64,000 nucleotides of DNA from Bifidobacterium mellis (GTDB taxonomy: Bacteria; Actinomycetota; Actinomycetes; Actinomycetales; Bifidobacteriaceae): positions 595,552 through 659,551 of the forward strand of contig NZ_KQ033885.1 of the NCBI RefSeq assembly GCF_000967265.1, given 5' to 3'. Position numbers and translations under genes: made by a program. Below are positions 56,738 to 64,000 of this stretch, in pieces. The notes beneath the pieces are model-generated. The model had not been told where the DNA came from. It saw only the letters and a program-made list of their open reading frames with translations, and did no database searches. The stretch's first letter is position 1, and each line of letters starts with the position of its first letter.

Positions 56738-57720
56738 GCCGGGTTCCGTCAGAAGCACCGGCGACTCCGCCCGACCGTATTCCCCTGCACTTCCTGGGTC
56801 CCGAGGGGACCTTCACCCACCAGGCCGCCCTTGAGGCCGCCAACCTCATGGCAACAAGGCTGGGTTGCCAGACGGATCTTAAGCCCTGCACGGATGCGGC
56901 TGCCATTGTGGAGGCCGTGGAGGAGGGCCGAGGCTGGGGGGTGCTGGCCTGGGAGAACAACGTGGAGGGCCATGTGGTGCCCAACATGGACGCCCTGATC
57001 GACGCTCAATCGGTAGCGGGCTTCGGCATGGTCCGTCTGCCCATCGTCTTCGATGCCTTCGTCCGGTCCGACCATGCCCCCCTGCGCCAGGTCGGCGCCC
57101 ACCCCCACGGACTGGCCCAGTGCAAGGGCTTCATCAAAGAGACCGGCCTCAATCCAGTGCCGACCAACTCCAACGCCGCTGCCTGCCGTGATCTGGGCCC
57201 CGATCAGGTGGCTCTGGGGCCGCGCATCTGCGGGAGCCTCTACGGGCTGGAGACCTACCGGCGCGAGGTGCAGGACTATCAGGGGGCCCGCACCGACTTT
57301 CTTGTGCTGGCACCCCGGGATCAGGCAGCCGGGCTGGCGCGCCGCCTGGCGCCGGGCGGGGATTTCGAGTCCATCGTCACTTTTATCCCCCTGAATACCG
57401 GGCCGGGCGTGCTGGCCAACCTGCTGGACCGTCTGCGTGATGCGGGCCTTAACATGACCTCTTTCATGTCCCGGCCCATCAAGGGGCACGACGGGACCTA
57501 CAGCTTCGTAGCCAGCATCGACGCCGCACCGTGGCAGAAGGGTCTGCATCAGGTGCTGGCCGACCTGCTGGAAAGGGGGGACTGGCTCAAGACCCTGGCG
57601 GTCCATCCGCGCACCCCGCATCCAGCGCCCCCCATCCGTGAATGGATGCTGCCCAGGGCGGGGGCCTTCCGGGGTGAGGACCCCGATTCCGAGACAATCA
57701 GCAAGGAGTTGTTATGGTAG
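56734..57720 (+). CDS. pheA: Prephenate dehydratase
   Basis: A 328-residue enzyme converting prephenate to phenylpyruvate for phenylalanine synthesis. The catalytic domain starts LHFLGPEGTFTHQAAL and includes GWGVLAWENNVEGHV, NSNAAACRDL and the catalytic Thr in GARTDFLVL. A C-terminal ACT domain (about 205-285; SIVTFIPLNTGPGVLANLLD) should give feedback control by phenylalanine. It has no chorismate mutase domain. It overlaps its neighbours at both ends, forming an operon with tyrA. Confidence 0.94.
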   Translation: MSRVPSEAPATPPDRIPLHFLGPEGTFTHQAALEAANLMATRLGCQTDLKPCTDAAAIVEAVEEGRGWGVLAWENNVEGHVVPNMDALIDAQSVAGFGMVRLPIVFDAFVRSDHAPLRQVGAHPHGLAQCKGFIKETGLNPVPTNSNAAACRDLGPDQVALGPRICGSLYGLETYRREVQDYQGARTDFLVLAPRDQAAGLARRLAPGGDFESIVTFIPLNTGPGVLANLLDRLRDAGLNMTSFMSRPIKGHDGTYSFVASIDAAPWQKGLHQVLADLLERGDWLKTLAVHPRTPHPAPPIREWMLPRAGAFRGEDPDSETISKELLW

Positions 57721-58823
57721 ATGAATCCGCGCCCTTCCCACACATGGACCTGTCCGGGCCCGAGCACATGCACCCGATAGCGGGCATGGCCGCCTCACCG
57801 GTGCTGACCTCGGCCCACAAGATCGCCGTTGCGGGACTGGGTCTGATCGGGGGATCGTTGGCCCGCCGCCTGGCCGCTCGGGGTCGGTTCGTGATCGCCT
57901 GGAACCATAACGACCGTCCCTATGAGCAGGCCCGCAGCCAGGGAATCCATTGCGTGGACACCCTGGAGGAGCTGGCCAAGGGCAAAGCGGACGTGCTGGT
58001 GCTGGCCACCCCCTTGCGGGCCATGCCCGACGTGCTCCAGGCCCTGGCCCCGGTGCTGACCCGTGGCACCACCCTGACGGACGTGGGCAGTGTCAAGGGT
58101 CCGGTCCGCAGGCAGGTCGAACAGGCCGGTCTGGCCGATCGTTATGTAGGTGCCCATCCCATGGCCGGCAGCGAGGGCTCCGGCTATGAGGACTCGGACC
58201 CGGCCCTCTTGGAAGATGCCCTTTGGGCACTCTGTGTCGATGAGCATACGGATTACAGCCGTTTTCTGACCGTGGCCGATATGGTCACCCAGGGGCTGGG
58301 CAACCGGCTGATCGCCCTGGACGATGCCACCCACGACCGGGCTGCGGCACTGATTTCGCACATGCCCCATGTGGTGGCCACCGCCCTGGCCAATATGCTG
58401 ACGAGGTCGCCCGACCGTCGTGTGGCCTCGGCTTTGGCGGCCGGGTCCTGGCGGGACATGACCCGTGTGGCCCTGACCGATCCGGAAAGGACCCGGGCCA
58501 TGGTGGAGGAGAACGCCGACCAGGTGGCCGACCTTCTGGATGCCTTGGTCGAGAATCTGCAGGGCATGGCTTCACTTCTGCGGGACCTGGGGCCGGAGGC
58601 CGACGAAAAGCGTCGGAGCTTCTTTCTCCAGGCGGACCCCTTCCGACGCTACAAGGCTGCCCTGGGCGACCGGGAGCAGATGCCCACAACTGATCTGGAA
58701 CTGGATCCGCAGGGGGGCAACTGGCGGCAGGAGCTGCTGGATTCAGCCCTGCGCGGCGAGCAGGTCTCGGCCTTCCTGACCACCAGCCGGGCCCGGGTGC
58801 TGCACCCGCCGGTCATCGACTGA
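57714..58823 (+). CDS. tyrA: Prephenate dehydrogenase
   Basis: A 369-residue NAD(P)-dependent enzyme of tyrosine synthesis. The Rossmann start is IAVAGLGLIGGSLARRLAAR. Conserved blocks are LTDVGSVKGPVRRQVEQAGL, YVGAHPMAGSEGSGYEDSDP and the helical C-terminal domain with DRAAALISHMPHVVATAL. AAGGAG lies inside the pheA end and the start overlaps pheA by 7 bp. There is no clear ACT domain. Confidence 0.94.
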   Translation: MVDESAPFPHMDLSGPEHMHPIAGMAASPVLTSAHKIAVAGLGLIGGSLARRLAARGRFVIAWNHNDRPYEQARSQGIHCVDTLEELAKGKADVLVLATPLRAMPDVLQALAPVLTRGTTLTDVGSVKGPVRRQVEQAGLADRYVGAHPMAGSEGSGYEDSDPALLEDALWALCVDEHTDYSRFLTVADMVTQGLGNRLIALDDATHDRAAALISHMPHVVATALANMLTRSPDRRVASALAAGSWRDMTRVALTDPERTRAMVEENADQVADLLDALVENLQGMASLLRDLGPEADEKRRSFFLQADPFRRYKAALGDREQMPTTDLELDPQGGNWRQELLDSALRGEQVSAFLTTSRARVLHPPVID

Positions 58824-59085
58824 AATTCGGAGGGTCCGGTCTGGGCGAGCGGCGTTCCGGGACCGGCTTCAGCGCCACCATGTCTGCCGCCTTAAGGGTC
58901 ACGCGCTCCCCGGGACGCGACCCATTGGCCGCCGGATCCCTGTCCAGGATCAGCCGATGCCCGTCCCAGTCGACCACATGCCCTACGTAGTCGCGGAACT
59001 TGGGCCTTCCGTCTTGCGGGTCCGACCCCAGGGCAATCCTGACCACCAGCCGTGCCCCGGCCGGTATGGTTGCTGGCAAACGCAT
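58813..59085 (-). CDS. Small conserved protein of unknown function
   Basis: A 90-residue protein starting MRLPATIPAGARLVVRIALG. The first 60 residues look like a small beta-barrel (SH3-like) with RDYVGHVVDWDGHRLILDRD, similar to N-terminal domains seen in some actinobacterial proteins; the tail is Pro/Arg rich. The second of two in-frame ATG codons is preferred because AGGAGG lies seven bases before it. Its end overlaps tyrA by 11 bp, and it is divergent from xerC. Confidence 0.7.
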   Translation of the reverse strand: MRLPATIPAGARLVVRIALGSDPQDGRPKFRDYVGHVVDWDGHRLILDRDPAANGSRPGERVTLKAADMVALKPVPERRSPRPDPPNFSR

Positions 59086-59180
59086 GGCCATCCACCTCCT
59101 GGGTCAGTATCGCCTGCGGCTGCGACGAGGGTGTAAGCGCCTAGACTGTATTGTACAGCCAAGTGAAGGGAGCGCCCGTA

Positions 59181-60113
59181 GTGGACCAGGATCTGCAGGA
59201 CTTCACCGACTATCTTTCCCGGGTGGCAGGCAAGAGTCCCAACACCGTGCGTTCCTACCGGGCCGATCTGGCGGGCTTTCTGCACCTGATGCACCTGCAT
59301 GGCATCGATGACCCAGCGCAGATCGACCTGGCCACCATCAGGTCCTGGCTGGCTCACGAGGCAGCCACTCACGCCCGCTCGACCATGGCCCGGAAGACGG
59401 CCGCACTGAGATCCTTCTTCGGTTGGCTGAGCAGACATGGCCGGATTGAGACCGACCCCACCCTGGCCCTGAGCAGTCCCAAGCAGTCCGAGCACCTTCC
59501 ACGGATCCTGACTCACGACCAGGCCCGCACCCTGATGGATACTGTCGACCAGGATCCGGTCGAGCACCGGGAGGACGAGAAAGTTCAGGCGGCCCTGCAG
59601 GTGCGGGACGCGGCCATGCTGGAGCTGCTGTACGCCACGGGCATGCGTGTGGCCGAGCTGTGCGGGCTGGACCTGGATGACGTGAACAGGCGCAGCCGTA
59701 CTGTAAAGGTCCTGGGCAAGGGTTCCAAGGAGCGGGTCCTGCCCTATGGCCTGCCCGCCGAACGAGCCCTGGATCGCTGGCTGGGGGAGGGGCGGCCGGT
59801 CCTGGCGGGCGTAAGGGCCAAATCGGCCCGCAAGGCAGGTCAGGCCCTCTTCCTGGGTCAGCTGGGCGGCAGGGTTGGCCAGCGCCAGGTCCGCAAGGTG
59901 GTCCACCAGGCGGCCGGTCAGGCCGGTGTGCCCGACATCGCCCCCCACGCCCTGCGGCACTCGGCCGCCACGCATATGCTGGATGGGGGAGCCGACCTGC
60001 GCGAGGTTCAGGAGATGCTGGGCCACTCCTCCCTGCGAACCACCCAGCGCTACACCCATGTCTCCATCGAGCAGCTGCGGGCCCGGTACAGGCAGGCGTT
60101 TCCCCGGGCCTGA
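59181..60113 (+). CDS. xerC: Tyrosine recombinase XerC
   Basis: A 310-residue recombinase, partner of XerD in dimer resolution. The core-binding domain includes AGKSPNTVRSYRADLAGFLH. The catalytic residues lie in ATGMRVAELCGLDL (Arg), KVLGKGSKERVLP (Lys), HALRHSAATHML (His-x-x-Arg) and LGHSSLRTTQRYTHV (His and Tyr nucleophile). The GTG at 59181 is chosen because GGGAG lies upstream. Its stop codon lies exactly at the start of the duplicated region that precedes the oligopeptide-binding genes. Confidence 0.92.
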   Translation: MDQDLQDFTDYLSRVAGKSPNTVRSYRADLAGFLHLMHLHGIDDPAQIDLATIRSWLAHEAATHARSTMARKTAALRSFFGWLSRHGRIETDPTLALSSPKQSEHLPRILTHDQARTLMDTVDQDPVEHREDEKVQAALQVRDAAMLELLYATGMRVAELCGLDLDDVNRRSRTVKVLGKGSKERVLPYGLPAERALDRWLGEGRPVLAGVRAKSARKAGQALFLGQLGGRVGQRQVRKVVHQAAGQAGVPDIAPHALRHSAATHMLDGGADLREVQEMLGHSSLRTTQRYTHVSIEQLRARYRQAFPRA

Positions 60114-60203
60114 GATTCGGCAAGTGAGACGAGACCTGTCCTGTGAAACATACTGGTATCAGAATGTGGCGTATCGCAGCCTACACGTCGGTCAAGAACC
60201 TTC
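60111..60203 (+). repeat. Upstream repeat, copy A (before first oligopeptide-binding gene)
   Basis: This stretch is similar over about 90 bp to 61948-62039. Shared blocks include GAAACAT, CAGAAT-TGGCGTAT and TACACGTCGGTCA. It begins with the xerC stop codon. It probably holds the promoter and a regulator site, copied with the gene. No canonical -35/-10 pair stands out. Confidence 0.7.
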
Positions 60204-60251
60204 CAAGTGTATGCGCGAGAATGAGAGTCGGCTAAGGGGGGAGCAGCAGCA

Positions 60252-61928
60252 ATGAAAAAGGGATCACAGCTTACGCTCGTATCCGCAACCATCTGTGCCT
60301 TGGCGCTTTTGGCCAGCGGCTGCGGCAGTGGCAGCGGCACCAACACCGAGGGTGCCGAACAGTCGTCCGGCAGCCAGGCCAGCAACAACGCCGTGGTCTC
60401 GGTCCACGGATGTGAGCCCGCCCAGCCGCTCATTCCCAGCAGTACGGCGGAGAGCTGCGGCGGGCAGGTCGTAAACGCCATCAACTCCAGACTGGTACGC
60501 TTTGACGACCAGGGCAAGGCCCGCAACGATCTGGCTTCGGAGATCAAGGGCAACGACGACATGTCCCAATACAAGATCACTTTGGCTGATGGGCGCAAGT
60601 TCTCGGACGGCACCCCCATCACGGCCAAGTCCTTCACCAAGGCCTGGTCCTGGAGCGCCAACGTGACCAACGGTCAGCTGAACGCCAGCTTCTTCGCCAA
60701 CATCAAGGGCTTTGAGAACCTGCAAAGGCAGGGCGTGCCTGCGGATGCCCAGTTCTCCGGATCGAAGGTCATCGATGAAAAGACCTTCACCGTGGACCTC
60801 AGCTCGCCCTCATCCACCTTCCCCATCCAGGTGGGCTACATGGCCTTTGCGCCCCTGCCCGAGTCCTTCTACAGGGATCCCAAGGCCTTCGGGGAGAACC
60901 CGGTCAGCTCGGGTCCCTACAAGTTTGAGTCCTGGCAGCACAACGCCCTGATCAAGCTTGGCAGGAACAGCGACTACGACGGGGAGGTCAAGGTCCAGAA
61001 CGGTGGCATCGACTACAAGGTCTACACCGACCTTGGTTCCGCCTATTCGGATGTGCAGGCGGGCAACCTGGACGTGATCGACAGGATCCCCACCTCTGCT
61101 GTCAAGACCTTCATGACCGACAGCATGGTGCAGAGCTACAACAAGCCCGGATCCGGTCTGCAGATGTTCACCATCCCCACCGCCATGGAGCACTTCGGCC
61201 AGGATCAGGAGGGTCATCTGCGCCGCCAGGCCATCTCCATGGCCATTGACCGCAAGATGCTGATCGACAAGGTTCTGGGCGGCCTGGGCGTGCAGCCCAC
61301 CGACTTCACTGCACCTACCATCCCGGGCTATGCCAAGAGCCTCAAGGGTTCGGACAACATCAGGTACAGCTCCAAGAAGGCCAAGGAGTACTGGGCCAAG
61401 GCCGATGCCATCAGCCAGTGGCCGGTCGACAGGACTTTCAGGATGCTCTACAATGCAGACGGCGGCGCCAAGGACTTCTATGACGGCATGGCCAATTCCA
61501 TCAAGAACACGCTTGGAATCAAGGCCGAGGCCACACCTGTACCCACCTTCAGCGAGTTCCGAGGCAACATCAAAAAGCGCCTCTACAAGGATGCGGCCTT
61601 CAGGTCATCCTGGTCACCTGACTATCCATCGCCTGAGACCTACCTGATGAGCAACTTCGCAAGCTCTGCGGCCGACGGCAACGGGTCCAACGACGGCGAC
61701 TACAAGAATCCCAGGTTCGACGCCTTGCTGCAGCAGGCAGCCAAGGCCCAGGACACCAATGAGGCCAACAAGTTCTTCCAGCAGTCGGAGGAGATCCTCC
61801 TGAAGGACATGCCGGCGGTGCCGCTCTACTACGCCAACAACACCGGCGCCTCCGCCAAGAGGGTCCACGGTATGCGTCTGGGCTGGGACGGCTTCCCGAT
61901 CTTCGCGGAGCTTTCCAAGGACCAGTGA
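60252..61928 (+). CDS. Oligopeptide ABC transporter substrate-binding lipoprotein, copy 1
   Basis: A 558-residue family-5 (OppA/DppA-type) solute-binding protein with lipobox L20-A-S-G-C24, so it should be anchored outside the membrane. Family blocks are KFSDGTPITAKSFTKAWSWS, NPVSSGPYKFESW, HFGQDQEGHLRRQAISMAID and WSPDYPSPETYLMSNFAS, close to the Gram-positive OppA consensus. GGGGGGAGCAGC precedes the ATG. It is closely similar to the next gene along its whole length. No permease or ATPase follows within the window. The ligand is presumably peptides. Confidence 0.92.
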   Translation: MKKGSQLTLVSATICALALLASGCGSGSGTNTEGAEQSSGSQASNNAVVSVHGCEPAQPLIPSSTAESCGGQVVNAINSRLVRFDDQGKARNDLASEIKGNDDMSQYKITLADGRKFSDGTPITAKSFTKAWSWSANVTNGQLNASFFANIKGFENLQRQGVPADAQFSGSKVIDEKTFTVDLSSPSSTFPIQVGYMAFAPLPESFYRDPKAFGENPVSSGPYKFESWQHNALIKLGRNSDYDGEVKVQNGGIDYKVYTDLGSAYSDVQAGNLDVIDRIPTSAVKTFMTDSMVQSYNKPGSGLQMFTIPTAMEHFGQDQEGHLRRQAISMAIDRKMLIDKVLGGLGVQPTDFTAPTIPGYAKSLKGSDNIRYSSKKAKEYWAKADAISQWPVDRTFRMLYNADGGAKDFYDGMANSIKNTLGIKAEATPVPTFSEFRGNIKKRLYKDAAFRSSWSPDYPSPETYLMSNFASSAADGNGSNDGDYKNPRFDALLQQAAKAQDTNEANKFFQQSEEILLKDMPAVPLYYANNTGASAKRVHGMRLGWDGFPIFAELSKDQ

Positions 61929-61947
61929 TGTCAAGCAGCTGCGGGTC

Positions 61948-62039
61948 TGAGACCGGCAAATGAGATGAGACTTGCTTTACGAAACATCTTCGTACCAGAA
62001 TATGGCGTATTGTGGCTTACACGTCGGTCAGGGATCCTT
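61948..62039 (+). repeat. Upstream repeat, copy B (before second oligopeptide-binding gene)
   Basis: This is the homologue of 60111-60203, starting 20 bp after the first binding-protein gene. A 12-base match AGCAGCTGCGGG just before it (61933-61944) also occurs in the end of xerC (60070-60081), hinting at where the duplicated unit began. An extra 45-50 bp separates this copy from the second gene, compared with copy A. Confidence 0.7.
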
Positions 62040-62119
62040 GAGGTTCGGTCATCCCGGTGTCCTTGGTTGCAGACGTGATGTTGACACTCGGTAAATATAT
62101 AAACATAGGAGCAGCAGCA

Positions 62120-63790
62120 ATGAAGAAGGGTTCACAGCTTACGCTTGTATCCGCGACCATCTGCGCCTTGGCGCTTTTGGCCAGCGGCTGCGGCGGTGGT
62201 TCAGACACCAAGGGCGCTCAGCAATCGTCCAGCAGCCAGTCGAGCAACAATACCGTCGTTTCGGCCCATGGGTGTGAGCCGGCCAAGCCGCTCATCCCCA
62301 GCAACACAGTCGAGAGCTGTGGCGGGCAGGTGGTGGACGCCATCAACTCGAAGCTGGTCCGCTTCGACAACCATGGCAAGGCCCACAATGATCTGGCTTC
62401 GGAGATCAAGGGCAACGACGACATGGATCAGTACAAGGTCACCCTGGTCGATGGGCGCAAGTTCTCGGACGGCACCCCCATCACGGCCAAGTCCTTCACC
62501 AAGGCCTGGTCCTGGGCGGCCAATGTGAACAATGGCCAGCTGGGATCCAGCTTCTTCGCCAACATCAAGGGTTATGACGATCTGCAGAAGCAGGGCGTGC
62601 CTGCGGATGCCCAGCTGTCCGGCCTGAAGGTCATCGATGACAAGACCTTCACCGTGGATCTGAGCTCGCCCTCGTCCACCTTCCCCATCCAGGTGGGCTA
62701 CACCTCCTTTGCGCCGCTGCCCGAGTCCTTCTACAAGGACACCAAGGCCTTCGGGGAGAACCCGGTCAGCTCGGGTCCCTACAAGTTCGATTCCTGGCAG
62801 CACAACACCATGATCAAGCTTCGCAAGAACACCACCTACAAGGGTGATGTCAAGATTCAGAACGGCGGCATCGACTACAAGGTCTACACGGATGTCGCCT
62901 CGGCCTACGCCGATGTGCAGGCAGGCAATCTGGATGCAATCGATACCGTCCCCACCTCGGCCCAGAAGACCTTCATGAAAGACAGTCTGGTCAAGGGCTA
63001 CAACGAGCCCGGCTCCGTCCTGCAGATGTTCACCATCCCCACCACCATGGAGCACTTCGGCCAGGACGAGGAGGGCCACCTGCGCCGTCAGGCCATCTCC
63101 ATGGCTCTGGATCGCAAGATGCTGATCGACAAGGTTCTGGGCGGTCTGGGCGTGCAGCCCACCGACTTCACCGCACCGACCATCCCTGGCTACTCCAAGA
63201 ATCTCAAGGGGTCCGATAACCTGAAGTACGATGCCAAGAAGGCCAAGGATGCTTGGGCCAAGGCCGATGCCATCAGCAAGTGGCCCGCTGACAAGAGCTT
63301 CCAAATGGTCTACAACGCCGATGGTGGTGCCAAGGACTTCTATGACGGCATGGCCAACTCCATCAAGAATACACTGGGGATCAAGGCCGTGGCCACCCCT
63401 GTGCCCACCTTCAGCGAGTTCCGTGGCAACGTCAACAAGCGTGCCTATAAGGATGCGGCCTTCCGGTCGGCCTGGTCGCCCGACTACCCCTCTCCCGAGA
63501 GCTACCTGCTGAGCAACTTCGCCAGCTCGGCGGCCGACGGCAACGGGTCCAACGACGGCGATTACAAGAACCCGAAGTTCGACGATCTGCTGAAGCAGGC
63601 TGCCAAGGCCAAGAACACCGACGAAGCCAACAAGCTTTTCCAGCAGGCCGAGGAGATCCTCCTGCAGGACATGCCGGCTGTGCCGCTCTACTACGCCAAC
63701 AACAAGGGTGCGTCAGCCAAGAATGTGCAGGGATTGACTCTGCGCTGGAACAGCTACCCGAACTTTGCGGAGTTGTCCAAGAAGCAGTGA
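62120..63790 (+). CDS. Oligopeptide ABC transporter substrate-binding lipoprotein, copy 2
   Basis: A 556-residue paralogue of the gene at 60252 with the same signal peptide and lipobox L20-A-S-G-C24. Most residues are identical. Differences cluster in the linker after the lipid anchor and at scattered surface-like positions (for example LRKNTTYKGDVKIQNGG against LGRNSDYDGEVKVQNGG). The ATG at 62120 follows AGGAGCAGCAGC; a longer in-frame start would spoil the signal peptide. It ends before a strong hairpin. Two near-identical receptors suggest diversified peptide ranges or dosage. Confidence 0.92.
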   Translation: MKKGSQLTLVSATICALALLASGCGGGSDTKGAQQSSSSQSSNNTVVSAHGCEPAKPLIPSNTVESCGGQVVDAINSKLVRFDNHGKAHNDLASEIKGNDDMDQYKVTLVDGRKFSDGTPITAKSFTKAWSWAANVNNGQLGSSFFANIKGYDDLQKQGVPADAQLSGLKVIDDKTFTVDLSSPSSTFPIQVGYTSFAPLPESFYKDTKAFGENPVSSGPYKFDSWQHNTMIKLRKNTTYKGDVKIQNGGIDYKVYTDVASAYADVQAGNLDAIDTVPTSAQKTFMKDSLVKGYNEPGSVLQMFTIPTTMEHFGQDEEGHLRRQAISMALDRKMLIDKVLGGLGVQPTDFTAPTIPGYSKNLKGSDNLKYDAKKAKDAWAKADAISKWPADKSFQMVYNADGGAKDFYDGMANSIKNTLGIKAVATPVPTFSEFRGNVNKRAYKDAAFRSAWSPDYPSPESYLLSNFASSAADGNGSNDGDYKNPKFDDLLKQAAKAKNTDEANKLFQQAEEILLQDMPAVPLYYANNKGASAKNVQGLTLRWNSYPNFAELSKKQ

Positions 63791-63825
63791 TGATCGTGCC
63801 GGAAACGGCATAATCCGTCGTCGCT

Positions 63826-63871
63826 GACCCGGCCGGATCCGCACCAAAGCGGATCCGCGCCCGGGTCTTAT
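63826..63871 (+). terminator. Hairpin after second oligopeptide-binding gene
   Basis: Inner arms CGGATCCGC and GCGGATCCG pair around ACCAAA, with outer GACCCGG/CCGGGTC arms (63826-63832, 63861-63867), followed by TTAT. It separates the second and third genes of the array. Confidence 0.75.
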
Positions 63872-63919
63872 GCACTGGCGGCGGATTCGGGAAACCAACC
63901 AAAGGAAAGAGCAGTATAT

Positions 63920-64000
63920 ATGAAGAAGCAATCGGCCCTGACCATTGCTGGCGCCGGACTGTGCGTCATGGCGCTCACGCTGGGCGCCTGCGGGGGATCC
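63920..64000 (+). CDS. Third oligopeptide-binding-type lipoprotein, N-terminus only (cut by window edge)
   Basis: 27 residues are visible: MKKQSALTIAGAGLCVMALT followed by LGACGGS. This is a lipoprotein signal peptide with lipobox L21-G-A-C24. AAAGGAAAG lies 12 bases upstream. Position and signal-peptide style suggest a third tandem binding protein; the mature part is outside the window, so another lipoprotein is possible. Confidence 0.7.
   Translation, partial: MKKQSALTIAGAGLCVMALTLGACGGS

Noticed and set aside
54104-56758. 884-codon minus-strand frame across typA
   Set aside because: Very long, but it is antisense to a highly biased typA gene and is Gly/Val/His/Gln rich in the manner of shadow frames.
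62081-62109. TTGACA before the second oligopeptide-binding gene as a promoter
   Set aside because: No matching -10 lies at 16-18 bp; the A/T-rich TATAAA is only 11 bp away.

Overview
The window is a high-G+C actinobacterial chromosome segment, almost certainly from Bifidobacterium or a close relative. The signs are the gene orders infC-rpmI-rplT and xerD-parA-scpA-scpB, a bifidobacterial-type GAPDH (SCTTG active site), a SigH/RsrA-like pair beside a 24-residue ribosomal protein bL37 gene, and the density of carbohydrate genes under LacI and ROK regulators. No rRNA, tRNA, CRISPR array, insertion sequence or prophage gene was seen.

Bases 1-24,400 are a glycan-utilisation region. A truncated ROK repressor faces a GH20 beta-N-acetylhexosaminidase, followed by xylose isomerase. 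Two transcription units then share almost identical -10/operator modules (ACTAAA-yCGC-TTTAGT). Unit 1 (4820-9948) encodes a cytoplasmic EndoS-like GH18 protein, a sugar ABC importer (lipoprotein plus two permeases) and a secreted EndoS-like GH18 protein. Unit 2 (10393-18055) encodes a GH38 alpha-mannosidase, a second ABC importer and a GH5 (probably GH5_18) beta-mannosidase. A LacI-family repressor follows, then a GH2 beta-galactosidase, a convergent xylulokinase and a divergent ROK regulator. Together this reads as an N-glycan pathway: release outside the cell, import, then alpha- and beta-mannose trimming inside, with GH20 and GH2 available for antennae. Both GH18 proteins have altered catalytic motifs, which is the most interesting point in the window.

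Bases 25,800-47,400 are mostly housekeeping. They hold Nudix, pepP, folC and smc, and then a minus-strand murE / ATP-grasp ligase / aspartate racemase cluster that looks like Lys addition plus a D-aspartate peptidoglycan cross-bridge. After these come an exonuclease, a SigH-like sigma factor with an RsrA-like partner, bL37, galM, ispH, ybaK, a DedA protein, gap, an ArsC/Spx protein, thiamine pyrophosphokinase, azlCD and an msrAB fusion.

Bases 47,400-60,100 hold infC-rpmI-rplT (infC starting at ATT), a membrane/spermidine-synthase-like fusion, xerD-parA-scpA-scpB, typA, a small membrane protein, pheA-tyrA, a small unrecognised protein and xerC. Bases 60,111-64,000 are a tandem array of paralogous oligopeptide-binding lipoprotein genes: two complete, one cut by the window edge. 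The two complete copies carry a duplicated upstream region.
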